Positions 1 to 11,229 of a DNA stretch of 64,000 nt are shown one piece after another. The stretch is from Eumeta japonica. Taxonomy: Eukaryota; Arthropoda; Insecta; Lepidoptera; Psychidae. The notes under the pieces are model-generated. The model had not been told where the DNA came from. It searched no databases and worked only from the letters and a program-made list of their open reading frames with translations. The DNA lies in assembly GCA_005406025.1 (NCBI GenBank), contig BGZK01001358.1:62001-126000 (forward strand), read 5' to 3'. Positions within the stretch are counted from its first letter, which is position 1. Each line of letters begins with the position of its first letter. The translations under genes and the position numbers were made by a program.

Positions 1-200
1 GTGAAAGAGCGTGGCGCGGGATCGATATAATGAACAATACGATCGAGAGCGCGACCGAATTTTGGAATCCAGAAAGGGACTGGAAAGAAATCAAAAGGAG
101 TATTTGGACTGGAATATATATTAAATTAACAACGACGCCAGGATCGAACAGACAATGGAACCAGAATCAATGACGAGAACGAGACCACAATCAAAATGTT
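1..200. repeat. degenerate purine-rich repeat, possible relative of the G-rich Helitron-like family
   Basis: The stretch is built of loosely repeated units of the type GGAATC-GAAA, GGACTGGAA, GGATCGAA and GGAACCAGAATC. The same style of core is seen near 5.45-5.6 kb and 15.8-16.0 kb. No terminus is visible because the window begins here. The two overlapping minus-strand ORFs of 83-86 codons look like by-products of the purine bias and match nothing I recognise. Confidence 0.3.
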
Positions 201-1329
201 ATTGAAGGAGCGCTGAAGAAATATTTCTATGTATGCGGAGACGCGGACAAGAGCATAATAAACACCCTGAGTGTTTGTCTGATTTTGCGCATCAGAACAT
301 TTTTTCTGGCAACTACCACTGGCGAAATATGATGAACTGCACTGAATTTGAAACGGAGCTTTGATGAATCCTCTCGTATAATACATACGTATATAAACTT
401 TGCACCTGTCTCTAATATGGGTAGGCGAAGATCACCTATCTTCACACAGTACACCTTTATAACCTTATCCACATTCATGTGACTCCCATACGTGAACGTC
501 AGATTTCAGTGCCCTTTTTTTATAAAAAAGAAATCACCCATTCCGTTAACATATGCTTTTCTAAAACAGCTTCTACCGATGTTTCATTCATTGTTTTGGT
601 TAATTTGACTTATATATTTGTTTGCATAAGATAAGCGGTGATTCAAGAATAAGAGGAAAATACGAGGTCTCTATTCGCATACATACGCCCCTTTTAACAA
701 AATTCACTCAAATCATGTGACATCTCAAGAAGTAACGCGAGACATGCATTTTATTCTATTGCGAAACAGTATAACTGTCTTGCTGTCCGCTCTCAAGATG
801 GAACGCTTGATTTAAATGTGCTTTATCAATACGGACCTAAATGAGGCAAGTACTGCCTACCGGCTTGTAATATTGCAGATGCCATCCCGCCACCTTTTTA
901 TCTTAGTTCGAGGAGTTTGAACTTCAACACTCCTACGCCGCTTCACTGGGGTTTGGGGGTTGTTCACGATCGCGCCGTACGGGCGGTGACAACTTCAACG
1001 ACCACCGTGCTCGTCAAAACACAGTGAATTGAAGGGTTGAATTCAACTTAATTAAGTCAAAAGGCACAGAATCGAGTCAACCTTGGCCAGAGTTCGAATG
1101 GGGCGCTTTCTGATTCGAAAGCCAGGATCAATTATGGTAACCTAAAATCATCAAGTCTGTATAGTTGCGCCATGAAAATCACGTCAGCCGCGAGCGCACG
1201 GCGGTGGAGCTGCTATTTCAACGTATTTCGATGCGATCGTTTAAAGATAACATCTCGCCGTCTCTACCTTCCTCTTCTCGATAACAAATCTATTCTTGAT
1301 AACACGATAAGCGTTTGTCAACCCAAAAC
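200..1329. other. non-coding, no recognisable gene
   Basis: AT-rich DNA with no recognisable coding frame. A somewhat GC-richer patch lies around 870-1010. No repeat boundaries or RNA gene were recognised. Confidence 0.5.
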
Positions 1330-1530
1330 TTTTACCTATAACTTAGATTCGTTTTGACGGGCGTTCAACTCGCGGCGTGTCGCCCGCCCGCGCGGTGGCG
1401 GCTTTATGACGTCACGCACACCCGTCCGTCGGATGCGACGCCGTGGACGAGCTCCGAGTGCCATCGATGTGGGAGTACAGTTCGCTGAAGTTTGTCTCGC
1501 CTTAGATATTCTCGAGATGACAGTCGCTGT
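1330..1530. promoter_or_regulatory. GC-rich, CpG-rich patch with a CRE-like site
   Basis: About 200 bases are clearly richer in G+C and CpG than the surrounding DNA. The patch contains the perfect palindrome TGACGTCA at 1407-1414, the consensus cAMP-response/AP-1-type element. It could be a promoter, an enhancer or an untranslated exon. No initiator, TATA box or gene body can be tied to it, and the small ORFs on both strands match nothing. The base composition is seen directly; the regulatory role is inference. Confidence 0.25.
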
Positions 1531-2165
1531 CACAATATGTATGCGTATTTGTATGTAGAGACGGGTGGTAATTTCATCAGTTTATATTTTGGTAGTATAC
1601 GATTTCGGCTTCGTTTTAACGCGTCGAGTTCATACTTATGTTTTACTATAAAAGAAAGAAAATAAGGAAAAAAAATGTCGATTATGTGAATCTTTTTTAT
1701 GTAGAGTTATATAAAAAAATAGTGGTTCTTCAAATCTTCATATAATATCAGACAAAACGAGAAAATATTGTATATTTTATTGGATAAATATGAAAAATCA
1801 CTTTAGTAAATATGTACTATTACAAAAAAAGGATATAAAAAAATAGTACGTATGCAAATAGATAATGTAAAAACCGTATTTTTTTTTGCCACATAGGCAC
1901 TAAGAGTTTTCTACTCCTGGTTGAACCCAAGTTTATAAAAATCGAAAGTTACATTTGTTTAAAATAAAAGTATATGATGTTAATCATTATAGTATGTTTT
2001 TGCAGGAATCACTTATTAATTGCCTTTTATTTATAAATTCGTTCTCGTAACAAAAAAGAAATTTAACTGTTCAAAATTTCCCTTTTGACTCAAGGTCGCA
2101 TTGCTTGTTTTTTAAACGCTTCAGAGAGAAAGCATATTGAATGGACGCGATGAGGCGTTAGTGGG
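1531..2165. other. AT-rich non-coding DNA
   Basis: Poly-A and poly-T rich, with no open frame of note and no recognised repeat. Confidence 0.5.
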
Positions 2166-2222
2166 ATGAATTTAATCAAACTCAAATTCGAAATATCTTT
2201 ATTTTATAGGTTGCAACATTTA
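2166..2222 (-). repeat. LINE 3' tail fragment
   Basis: On the minus strand this ends with an AATAAAGATATTTCGAATTTGAG-like tail. It aligns over about 40 bases with the LINE 3' end at 11579-11625. Tails made of TTTGAA units after AATAAAGATATTT are typical of non-LTR elements in insects. Only the tail is recognisable here, which would fit strong 5' truncation. Confidence 0.4.
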
Positions 2223-2533
2223 AAAAAATATTTTTAAATCGTTTTCAAAACAGTTATCCTTCAAATAGAATGTGCCAGAAATTTGAGGGTAGCTCTTTTT
2301 AAGCCAAAATTATATTGAAATACATTCACACACAAGCTTTTGCAAGAAAAACAAACCTGTACGAAGTCGACGTGATTATGTCTATTTATTCACTAAATAT
2401 TCAAGATTGTATAATACGCTTTCTCACAAAGTGTTTGCTTAATAAAGTCTTTAAAAGTATACGGGTAAATTTTATATATTGTGGTCGTGTTTCTCTCCAT
2501 GACGAGATGAAGATCAGTCTTTGATTGCAATCA

Positions 2534-2534
<1 letters not shown>

Positions 2535-2596
<62 letters not shown>
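2535..2596. repeat. (TA)n microsatellite
   Basis: About 30 uninterrupted TA units. The left end of the inverted-repeat element starting at 2595 lies directly against it, so it looks like one half of a microsatellite split by the insertion. Confidence 0.9.
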
Positions 2597-2599
<3 letters not shown>

Positions 2600-2985
2600 A
2601 GGGCGTAGTCAAGGGCGGAGTACCTTTAGGACCTTTGATGAAGTCCAGGGATTCAAGTATTCAAATGAAAAAGTATTTTAAATTTAAAATCAATATGTTT
2701 ATTGATCGGTTCTTCTATATTCCTCCTTATGATTTTCGATACGATCTCTTATTAAATTAATTACAACAATCCACTTTTCTATCACTTGAACTTTGTACAC
2801 TTGGGCATCGGCCCTCACCCCTTTTTTTTATTTTTCTATCTACAGCTTATTCACTTGTTCTTCGTGAGTTCGAATTAGAATATTCCATTCTATTCTAATT
2901 TTAAATCAAACGTGTACCCTTATTTGCGAAACTAAGCACGAAGGATGCCTCACACGCCACCTACTTCTAGGTTCGCTACGACAAT
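2595..2985. mobile_element. TA-targeting MITE, copy 1 (~390 bp)
   Basis: The segment starts ATTGTAGGGCGTAG and ends CTACGACAAT, giving short imperfect terminal inverted repeats (ATTGTAG.../ATTGTCG...). (TA)n lies on both sides, so a TA target duplication is implied but cannot be counted. A second copy with the same order of sequence along its length lies at 5763-6131, also inside (TA)n. There is no coding capacity. The size, inverted ends and TA target fit a non-autonomous DNA transposon of the Tc1/mariner or a related TA-specific type. The assignment to a superfamily is inference. Confidence 0.7.
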
Positions 2986-3002
2986 ATATATATATATATA
3001 TA
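2984..3002. repeat. (TA)n microsatellite, right flank of MITE copy 1
   Basis: Nine TA units directly follow the right inverted end of the element. Together with 2535-2596 it suggests that one (TA)n array was split by the insertion. Confidence 0.8.
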
Positions 3003-5170
3003 GCAAATATGGCTACTATCTGGCGGATTGGTTGCTTGATATAAAACCAAAAAAAAAATGTAAATTTAAAAATTACAAAAGATCTTGAAATCCTCATGAA
3101 TTCAGATCAGTTCATTCATATAGCAATTACATAATATATGAACAGGTACAGAATGAAATGACGTATGAGTGAGCAAAAAAAAAAACTTGTGCGTCAAATA
3201 AATAGACATCAATTAATGTATCCTCTTTACACAATTTTTCCTCACATCATTAAAGGCATACACACATACAAACGCGCGCGTCCTTGCTTCAAATTAAGGG
3301 GCTTTGAGTTTAATTTCTTCACGCTGTAGCAATTATTGGCCTACCATTGTACGTTGTGTTCAATGTGATTAGAGCTTCCGGGGCCAACGGATTAATATGA
3401 CGTCCGACAAAATGAACACAAGCTTTAATTTGGCTGATTAAAAAAACTTATTAGACGATTCGGCGATTACCACCTTTTTTTCATGTACAAAATTTAACAG
3501 AAATCATCAATAAAATTATTATTATTTCAAATTTTCATGTACCATGAAAATACGAGATGTATAATTTTTTACTTGTTTGAAATGTAATTTATAATACGTT
3601 CAGTTAAATCTTATTTGTCAATTTCAATTATTTCAAGTGACGTAATATGAGTAATTTTAAATTTATATTGAATAAGGTCTCCTTAGAATTATAACGTTGA
3701 AGTACGTTTATCATATTTATCTGGCGAGAGCGGAGGCCCGCGATATCTCGCGACTGCGAAACCCTTTCACACGAACAAAGCCCGACTCGACTCTGTGAAG
3801 GCACGACACTGGATTTTGTTATTTACAATGCGACGCTGTTTGCGCGCCGACAAAAGGCTTTTTAAATGTCAGACGTGAGATTTAATTTTCATAAAGCGAT
3901 CTGGCGAGCACTTGAAATCGCTATTAGCTTGCAATTCTAGGACATATTATGATCGAGAGACACACCGGTCTGGGATGCCTTCAAAATGTTATAGTGTTGA
4001 ATGCGGTGAATGGAATCGGTCGGTGATATAAAAAAATCACAGATTTCGTGCTCTACCGGACCTTTAATGTTCTAAAAATAAAATAAGAGTAATAAAAACA
4101 CAAATAAGCACTATAGAAACATTTATTAATTAGGTATACATAAATTGTTTTTGTTCCCAATTAATAAAATCAAAATACACATTTTTTAAATGGTTCTAAA
4201 AAAATGTGTTGATTTGTAAAAATTTAAGTTTTTACTCATTGTAAACTAATATCAATAGCTCCGTTCACATTATACGCGAGTGAAACGGCCGATTATGAAA
4301 AAAAACACAATTTCAAAGGTTTTCGCTATTTTCAAAAAGTGAAAATAAGCACTCCAGATATTAAGTAATTTTTAGAATATAAGAATTAGGAACATGAAAA
4401 AGAAATATCAATAGTTTTGAAATACCCATTAGAGACCCCCTTAAAAGATCAATTTTTAGTTGTTTTTTTCGATTTTCTAAAAAAGTTATCAAACGCTTTC
4501 CAAATTTAAAGTACTCCTTGCCCATCTGCAATTTCCGATATATTAATAATACACCTAGATCTATAGTTCAATATATCAGAGCGAATTCGGATTTTCACTG
4601 AAAATGGTGCCTCTACATATTCGTCTTTTGTTATGTTACAGGTTTTTCTAGTTACATCTTTTTTGTCCCAATTATTTTCTAAATAAAACTTGCTATATGA
4701 CTGTTTCAAAATCCTACAGAGCGTGCTTCCATCGCTTCTAATTGAGCGGCTCAAAGGTTTCCTGAGTTATGAGTACTATGTACCTAGTAGGTTAAAACTT
4801 AAGACTCCTTAAAATATTACTGACGAAGGTGCTTGAAGGTCGTAAGTTCATTGCTGACGACTGCGTATTAAGGGTTTGGTAACGATGGCAATAACGTTTG
4901 ACACCATATACATCGAAAACTTAATTTATTTGTGTTAAAAATAAGGAATATAGAAATCTGCAATGGACGAAAAATACACGCGTTCAGTATAAGACGCGTG
5001 AATATGTTGCGCGAAGGGGCAACGATAAGGACCTTTAGAAATACTAGATTTCGTTTCCCCATCTCATTCACGTACCTGGACTACCTATGAAAATCGATTC
5101 ATATGGAGTGTACTCGAAAAGCATGGTCAGTGCAAATCGCGTTTTCATGGTATGTATATCTATATATGTA
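3003..5170. other. non-coding; GC-richer patch at 3720-3960
   Basis: Mostly AT-rich, with several 60-80 codon ORFs that resemble nothing. A patch at about 3720-3960 is GC-richer, with CpGs and repeated CTGGCGAG at its two ends (3720 and 3901). It could be regulatory or exonic, but no gene model can be supported. The remainder holds nothing I recognise. Confidence 0.45.
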
Positions 5171-5174
5171 TATG

Positions 5175-5440
5175 AATTATAAAACGATGTTTGTATATAT
5201 GAAATCGATAAACTCAGAAACTATTTGACCGATCATTGTGAATGTATGTAAGTACATGTATTTTTTTTATGAAGGTTTTTATGCTATCCCCATTGACACA
5301 ACTCGCCACCAGGTGGTGTTGCGATGTACCGATTTCCGTATCGCTCAACCGATACATGTACATACCAATTTTCATAATGATCGGTCAAATCGTTTCTGAG
5401 TTTATCGATTTCATATATACAAACATCATTTTATATAATT
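5175..5440. repeat. fold-back inverted repeat (~265 bp)
   Basis: The left arm (about 5175-5260) and the right arm (about 5354-5440) are reverse complements. Both carry, from the outside in, ATGTTTGTATATATGAAATC, then GATAAACTCAGAAAC, then TTTGACCGATCATT. Identity over the outer 65 bases is high, and looser homology continues to TACATGTA in both arms. The ~90 bp centre includes a CCACCAGGTGGTG palindrome. The structure could be a foldback transposon or two head-to-head copies of a dispersed repeat. The short ORF across it is incidental. Confidence 0.7.
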
Positions 5441-5738
5441 TTTACTCCCGCCTTCGTCTGAGTTGGAATTGTGACTGGTAGCGAAATTGGAATTGAAAGC
5501 GGAGTGGGGTAGAAAATTGCGAACGGGACGAGAATAGAATCTGATCGGAACTGAGTCGCCAGCTGGACCGGAGCTGAAACGAGAACGGAACTGGGGTCGA
5601 AAAATCGACACAAAACATGAAGGAATTCATTATACGTCCATGCTGGCGCAGCTACGGGCATTCTCATTAAGATTCTTGAGACGAACATACGGGAAAAAAC
5701 AAAAAAAAGGGCAGAACAATGTCTCCGGGCTATTTAGT
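5441..5738 (+). mobile_element. Helitron-like non-autonomous repeat, copy 1
   Basis: A purine-rich core of imperfect units (GGAACTG, GGGACGAGAAT, GAAATTGGAATTG) is followed by a conserved segment. That segment contains CATGCTGGCGCAGCTACGG and then GCAGAACAATGTCTCCGGGC, and ends TTTAGT directly against (AT)n. Copy 2 at 15770-16144 has the same order and ends CTAGT. Ends of the form CTRR after a GC-rich short stem, with insertion next to T in AT-rich DNA, are typical of Helitrons. No Rep/helicase coding is present and the 5' end is not defined. Confidence 0.5.
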
Positions 5739-5762
5739 ATATATATATATATATATTTATAT
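5739..5762. repeat. (TA)n microsatellite between two mobile elements
   Basis: A short, slightly interrupted AT repeat separates the 3' end of the Helitron-like copy from the left end of MITE copy 2, showing that both insertions met at one array. Confidence 0.8.
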
Positions 5763-6131
5763 ATTGTAGAGCGTAGCTTGGGGGCGGAGTACCCTTAGGA
5801 CTTTAAAATGAAAAAGTATTTTTAATTTAAGTTCAATACATTTATCGATTGGTTCTTCAGTATTTCTCCTAATGAATTTCAATACGATCTTTTATTAAAT
5901 TACCTATAACAATCCATTTCTCTATCGCTACTGAAGCTTGTGAACTTGGTATCCGCCCTCGACCCCTTTCTATTTCTTTTTCTAGTCCCTTGTTATTCGC
6001 GAGATCGACTTGGAACCTTCTATTCTATTTTCACACTCCAATTTTAAATCGAACGCGAACCCTCATTTGCGGAACTAGCACGAAGGCCGGATGCCTCACG
6101 TGCCACCTACTCCTAGGTCTGCTACTACAAT
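5763..6131. mobile_element. TA-targeting MITE, copy 2 (~370 bp)
   Basis: It starts ATTGTAGAGCGTAG and ends CTACTACAAT, so the inverted ends are better preserved here than in copy 1 (ATTGTAG/ATTGTAGTAG). Blocks shared with copy 1 in the same order include GGCGGAGTACC, AATGAAAAAGTATTT, a CCGCCCTCGACCCC/CGGCCCTCACCCC block and CACGAAGG...GGATGCCTCAC. Length differs by about 20 bases through small indels. TA repeats flank both sides. No coding capacity. Confidence 0.7.
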
Positions 6132-7858
6132 ATATATCTTTTACCTGAAGAAAACTGATTACACTGCAGTCTTGGAATATAGAAATCCGAGACAGTTGTT
6201 TTTTCCGGATTTACCAATATAAATTCCTAACTGGAATCAGGCTTAGAAACAGAGATTCCGCTATATTCCCAGTAGCGATATAACGCACTGTTTCAAATGA
6301 GTCTCAATATACGTGTTAGAATTCGTACTTCGATCTTCTTTCCTTCGACGTCTTACGCGACCGTTTTCAGTTAATTTTCAGAGTTTTCTGTTTGTCTTCA
6401 TTACACAGTCGTATTCTTTTCTAGGGGTCCGTGCATGCGATGAAAAAGCCTTATAAGGTTACTCTCGGGTCTGTTTTTCATGGATTTTTTTCTTGTAGTG
6501 TATTTGACGAAAAAAAAAATCATACATAGACAGGGGTAGACGACCCTATCATAAACATATAGTGCGAATAAACGGATTCCGAATTTGAGGGATAAATTAA
6601 AAACTAATAAAAACCTTTCGCATCAAAGAAAGGAACTCGTGATGAGGTATATAAATATACGTTTATTTACAATTTTAAATTGAACGGGTTAAAGATATTA
6701 AAAAGAAAATACCGGAAAATTGAACGTTTCCCGATTATCTTGAAAACTACGGAACAAGGAATCTAAAAAAGAAAGAATGTGGATTATTTATTACCTACTG
6801 GAAAACCTAAGGAAAACCTTTTGCCTTCAGTATTCCCATGGCAAACAAAAAATATGCGTAAAGGAAAAATGAGTGTGTTACTTATATTCACCGAGGACTA
6901 ATAAGTTGAATATGTCTAGTCGTTACTATGGAAGCCTATTTATACGAAAGAGTCGGAGATCAAATTTTAATCTATAATAACTTTTTTTTATTTCGTCATA
7001 ATTTGGTAGTCACTTAAACTATTCAATATAAAAAAAACTTTGTATTTAATAATTTAAGAACATTTTTCTATGTAATAAGAAAGTGAACTATACTAAATGC
7101 TTTTTTTTTTTTAATTTTATAGTTATCACAAATTTTGGATTACATGATTTTAGCATTGCACCCTCTTCGCGATTTGGACTCATCTTTATTTAAAAAAAAT
7201 AGCTTATGCACTCCGAAAATTAAGTAATTCCGTGCCTCATATCCTGTTACGATTTATTCGTTTTGCAGAGCAAGAGAAATAGATGTAAAAACGATATAGC
7301 TAATTGAATTTAATCTTATAAGTTAATCCATATTCAATAATTTCAAGAATGAGGACAAGATTTTGGAATCAATAATTGTTGACTTCATAATCTTGTATAA
7401 TTCCTCATTAAGATTCTTGAGACGAACATAAAAAGTCGGATTTCCATGAATCGAATGTAAATGTTTAAAGAGTTATCATATTTTTCGGTAATAGCATCGA
7501 TCTTTGCCTTTGTTCGGTCGACTGAAGTCGATAACTAGTCCCATAGCGCGGCTGCTGCTAACCCACAGGCAGTAATAACCTATTAAAATAAACTATGAGT
7601 TAGATTAAGATCGCAGTAGAGTAGAGTCAGACGCATGCGCCAGGGTTTCCGTCCATACCAAATGTATATATATCCCTAGTACATACGGCGTGTCTTGTAC
7701 ATCGTGGGTTTTTATTATTTTGGTGTTTTACTGTAGTATGTGTAAATCACACCGAATTTGACGCTTGTATTAAATAAATTTTCGCCGTATTTTGTCAATA
7801 AAATAATATTTATTGTGAAAGAACAGTAATTTAATTTTAATCGTTAATAAATTTAAAT
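6132..7858. other. non-coding, with one short repeat scrap
   Basis: AT-rich DNA without a recognisable gene. At 7406-7432 the string CTCATTAAGATTCTTGAG and the following ACGAACATA are identical to 5664-5690 inside the Helitron-like copy, so a fragment of that family lies here. Otherwise nothing was recognised. Confidence 0.5.
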
Positions 7859-8816
7859 TTAATCACCAGTAACTACTTTTTTCCATCTTTCAGGCAGCGT
7901 TCGGATTCCAAGTCTGAAGAACTCCTTATCTTTTGAGGCTATCCTCGAATCAACCCAATTTTTGGTATCTTCATATGATGTGAACCGCTGCTCTGACAGA
8001 GCATGTGCCATTGATCGGAACAGTTGATAGTCGGTCGGCGCAAAGTCTGGTGAATTCGGCGGGTGGGGTAGTACTTTCCAATCAAGTGTTTTCAAATAGC
8101 TTTGACCGGAACCGCTACATACGGACGAGCATTATCATGTAAAAGAATAATTTTGTCGTGTCTGGAGTAGTATTGAGAGCGTTTTTCCTTCAAAGCTCGG
8201 CTCAATTTCATCAATTGTGTTCGGTATAGAGTTCCAGTGATTGTTTCGCTTGGATTAAGCAACACGTAATACACCACACCCAGCTGATCCCTCCAAATAG
8301 ACAGCATAAGTTTTTTCCATGAATATTCGGTTTTGCTGTATCTGTTGACGCGTGGCCAGTAAATGACCGATGTAAAAAACTCTTTTTTGTGCCTAATTAG
8401 CAGCATTTCACTCAGGCATAATTGGCGTTCAACATCTTTCGGCTTTAATTAGTATGGAATCCAATTATCTTATTTACGAATAATTCCTAACAATTTTATA
8501 CGATGCGAGACTGCTTGCTGAATGACTTTTAAAATAAGTGCAAGTTCCTTTTGTCTTTGAAACTAATCTTCCTACAATAATTCCCTAATTCTGCATCCTC
8601 ATAAATTTTTGGTATTCTACTGCGATCTTTGTTTTCTACGTCAAAATCATCGTTTTTAAAATTTTGAAACCACTCACGACATGTTCTGTCATTCAAGGCG
8701 GCCTCATTATATGCTTCTACGAGCAATCGATGTGTTTCAGTTGAAGATTTTTTTAAATTAAAGAAGTAAATTAAAAGTTCCCGCAAATGATGCTTATTTG
8801 GCTCAAAATTGGATAT
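7859..8816 (-). pseudogene. mariner transposase remnant 1
   Basis: Broken transposase of the Tc1/mariner superfamily, a cut-and-paste enzyme acting on TA targets. The N-terminal region (8816-8529) reads SNFEPNKHHLREL, then NLKKSSTETHRLLVEAY and CREWFQNFKNDDFDVE, matching the helix-turn-helix part of mariners. Frame-matching sequence continues through two stops (RK*DNWIPY*LKPKDVE) into 8406-8092. There WRDQLGVVYYVLLNPSETIT and LHDNARPYV (second catalytic Asp) are seen. A one-base shift leads to 8095-7859 with HPPNSPDFAPTDYQLF (third Asp, D34D spacing) and LPERWKKVV near the C-terminus. The expected first catalytic block (GDEKW) is missing through deletion, and the start codon position is ATA. 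Dead copy; terminal inverted repeats were not located with confidence. Confidence 0.9.
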
Positions 8817-9044
8817 TTTAGGATAAAATATACATATATATGTATAATGCTAATATGAAGTTAATGATAGGGTTATGTTCTTGAATGAACAACCTAATTT
8901 TCAAGCCGGTAATCATCTGCGAATTTTAACGTAAGACTCGTGCCATGCCATCTCTCTCCAAAACGGCGGAAACTTATTTGTACTTCTAATATATATTACC
9001 TTTTTTACGATAGATTAAAAAAAAAGTTAAAAAATGAGTTACAA

Positions 9045-9330
9045 TCCCAGAGGAGCCACTAGTGCGCTACCGGCCTCTAGGCTAGGAAGAATAGGTTATA
9101 TGATGAAGGGAAGAGTGGACTGATAGAGGGGGAAGTGGGGTAGTGAACGCGGGATTAGGCTGAAGGATATCTAATACATGGAGGATCAGGCCGTTGGAGG
9201 TGGTGAAGGGAAGACTGGGCTATCAGAACTTTCACTCAATAGACAAAATGCAACAGCGGAAACTGCTACTTCACATCCGTGTTCTATGAGAGTGTGATAT
9301 TTCATCGATCGAGCCAATTTTGCGGTTCAT
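9045..9330 (+). repeat. dispersed repeat, copy 1
   Basis: Shares its last ~150 bases with 54700-54930. Common blocks include GATAGAGGGGGAA, GGGCTATCAGAACT-TTCACTCA, GCAACAGCGGAAAC and GTGTTCTATGAGAGTGTG, ending near CGAGCCAATTTTGC. I recall close relatives of this block from other lepidopteran sequences, but cannot check that here. The family is non-coding and its class is unknown. Confidence 0.5.
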
Positions 9331-9659
9331 TTCGTTTGTTTCGAGATCGTTTTTGTGCTGGAGCTAAGTTGGCTACAGTATGGCTCTACCACTTCATTAT
9401 TCTTAATTTTTTATTCGTTAGGATATCCGCAATAATAATAAAAATTTGGTGGAAATTTTTGTGGATTTATCTTTTACGCTTCAAAAAGTACAGTCTTTTA
9501 AAGGTAGGGCACAGGCAGATGGCGTAGGCTCAGTAATAGGTATCAATTCGGAATCCTAAAAAGCTAAGCTAAATTCATTATGTTAAAAGGCAAGACAGTT
9601 TAATGAGTGAGAAAGTTTTTTGTCTGGGTTGTATGTTTATGAATAATGGTTAGTATGAT

Positions 9660-10020
9660 TATAAGGAGACATTGAAAGGACAAAAAAGGGACAGTGAATG
9701 CGTAAAATGAAGGGAATGGTTGCTTGCTATTATAAAGAGTTAAAATATCTCACTACAAGTGCGTTCGACCATTCATAATAGAGTCTTGCTGCCTACGCTT
9801 GTGCAATGGTCAAAGTTGTAACAGAAGAAAAATGACTTTATACAATCGATCCAGTGGACATGCAATCCCTATGTATTATGTGTGGATGTCTTTGAAAGAT
9901 GGTGTATATAGGAATTGTAATGTTTGAGAATATTGGCGTGTGATAGAAGACGTAGTGATTAGAGCAAGAAAGGTGTGGTGATTTGGTCTATTGGGGCTTG
10001 TTGGTGTTGTTATGACGATA
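9660..10020 (+). pseudogene. heavily decayed LINE reverse transcriptase fragment
   Basis: Across shifting frames one can follow the C-terminal RT region of a non-LTR element. VRSTIHNRVLLPTLVQWSK corresponds to the better-preserved ARLAIHNGV at 16.99 kb, followed by QKKNDFI, SIQW, YVLCVDV and EDVVIRA. The order matches the family pattern LAIHNGVLIPTLMYGSESW, QKKNESRINAVEMRSLR, KEDVVTR as I remember it. Stops and frameshifts are frequent, so this is an old copy. It is the more diverged of two relatives in the window (the other at 16870-17260). Confidence 0.6.
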
Positions 10021-10485
10021 CCACTATTACATTATTCCGTTTTAAAAAGAGGTTCAAATTCTAATTAACCGAAACTCACAATATCGTGTGAAACCATTGA
10101 TGAATGTCAGTGAAGCGAGAGGTATGTAAAGATCTTACAAAGCGGATACGTTTGCGGAAGCGGTTGTGGTCTTTACCTTATTTGGTGTAATTTTACAAAT
10201 AGATCAATAAAACGATAGTATCTTTCTCGGTAAACGCAATAATTACATTGATTGATTTACAAAGATCATTTGATTAAATATTGTGAATACACGATATAAT
10301 ATTTGTTTTTGTTAGAAAAAAAAACAACATTATGTTTTTCAAATTAACAATTTTAAGTGTCTTTGGTGTTTCATTAAATAAGGTACAGATTTGCAGTTTC
10401 GATTCTAAAAATAATGCTTTTTTTTTCATATTTATTATTCGACAAGCAGTTTTTTTTCTTTGCACTTAAATACTTGAGAAGGTGT
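10021..10485. other. AT-rich non-coding DNA
   Basis: No recognisable frame or repeat; the minus-strand 63-codon ORF matches nothing. Confidence 0.5.
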
Positions 10486-10547
10486 CTACACGTACTGTCT
10501 TTTATTCGTTACATTGTAATGTAACGAATAAAAGACAGTGCGTGTAG
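10486..10547. repeat. 62 bp near-perfect palindrome
   Basis: Arms 10486-10514 and 10519-10547 are 29 bases each with a single mismatch (CTACACGTACTG versus CTACACGCACTG) around a 4-base TGTA loop. The RNA or single-stranded DNA would form a very stable hairpin. No protein is encoded. It could be a miniature foldback element or a hairpin RNA locus. Confidence 0.9.
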
Positions 10548-11229
10548 TAGTATGTCTATAGGCATATTTTGAATAAATTTGCATCTGACATTTATTAGTA
10601 GGTCCAGCCTTTCAATATTTAAAACATTTTAGATCTCATTTACAAATATTTGAAACTGTCCAGCAGCCTCGACTCTTTCCTACTTTTTATTCCTATTTAG
10701 TTTTATACATTGAAGTCAGAAGAGCTAGTTGTTGTTTATTTTTAATTCCACGAAAAACTAATATTCTTAAAAGCACCAATTCGCAAATGCATCATAAAAA
10801 TTCTATAGACGTTGGTACTTAATGGGCGTCCGTCCCAGACGGGTTTTAAATAAATGATATACATAGTTGGTTGAACGCTGCCTGGCGGTATTTATATCTG
10901 ACTGCCCCACAAAGAGGGTACTGTTTTTCGAATGTATGTTTCTTTCTTTCATATGTTTCATGATTTAAGGTGAAGAACTGGAAATTTTGGTGGTAGGGAT
11001 CTCGATTTTTCTCAGAAAATATAAAACGTGTGTTTTATATTTGACTTTAATTTGACAGTTGTTGTTACACTATTTATTAACTTTTATAACAGAAAAAAAA
11101 AATTGGTTCCACATGCAAATAAAACTGACTTAAGTCTCACAATTTTTGACGTAGACTAGTCAATACGAACACTTCAAAATGTCAGTTGGATTTTTTTAAA
11201 TGTATTCTAGTTTTAATTCTAAAAGAAAA
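10548..11229. other. AT-rich non-coding DNA
   Basis: Nothing recognised; no open frame of note. Confidence 0.5.

Noticed and set aside
126..478. Two overlapping minus-strand ORFs (83-86 codons)
   Set aside because: They fall on purine-biased repeat-like DNA, overlap in different frames and match no known protein; better explained by composition.
5426..5688. Three overlapping minus-strand ORFs of 61-85 codons
   Set aside because: All are shadows of the G-rich Helitron-like repeat; three frames being open at once reflects absence of stops in the purine core.
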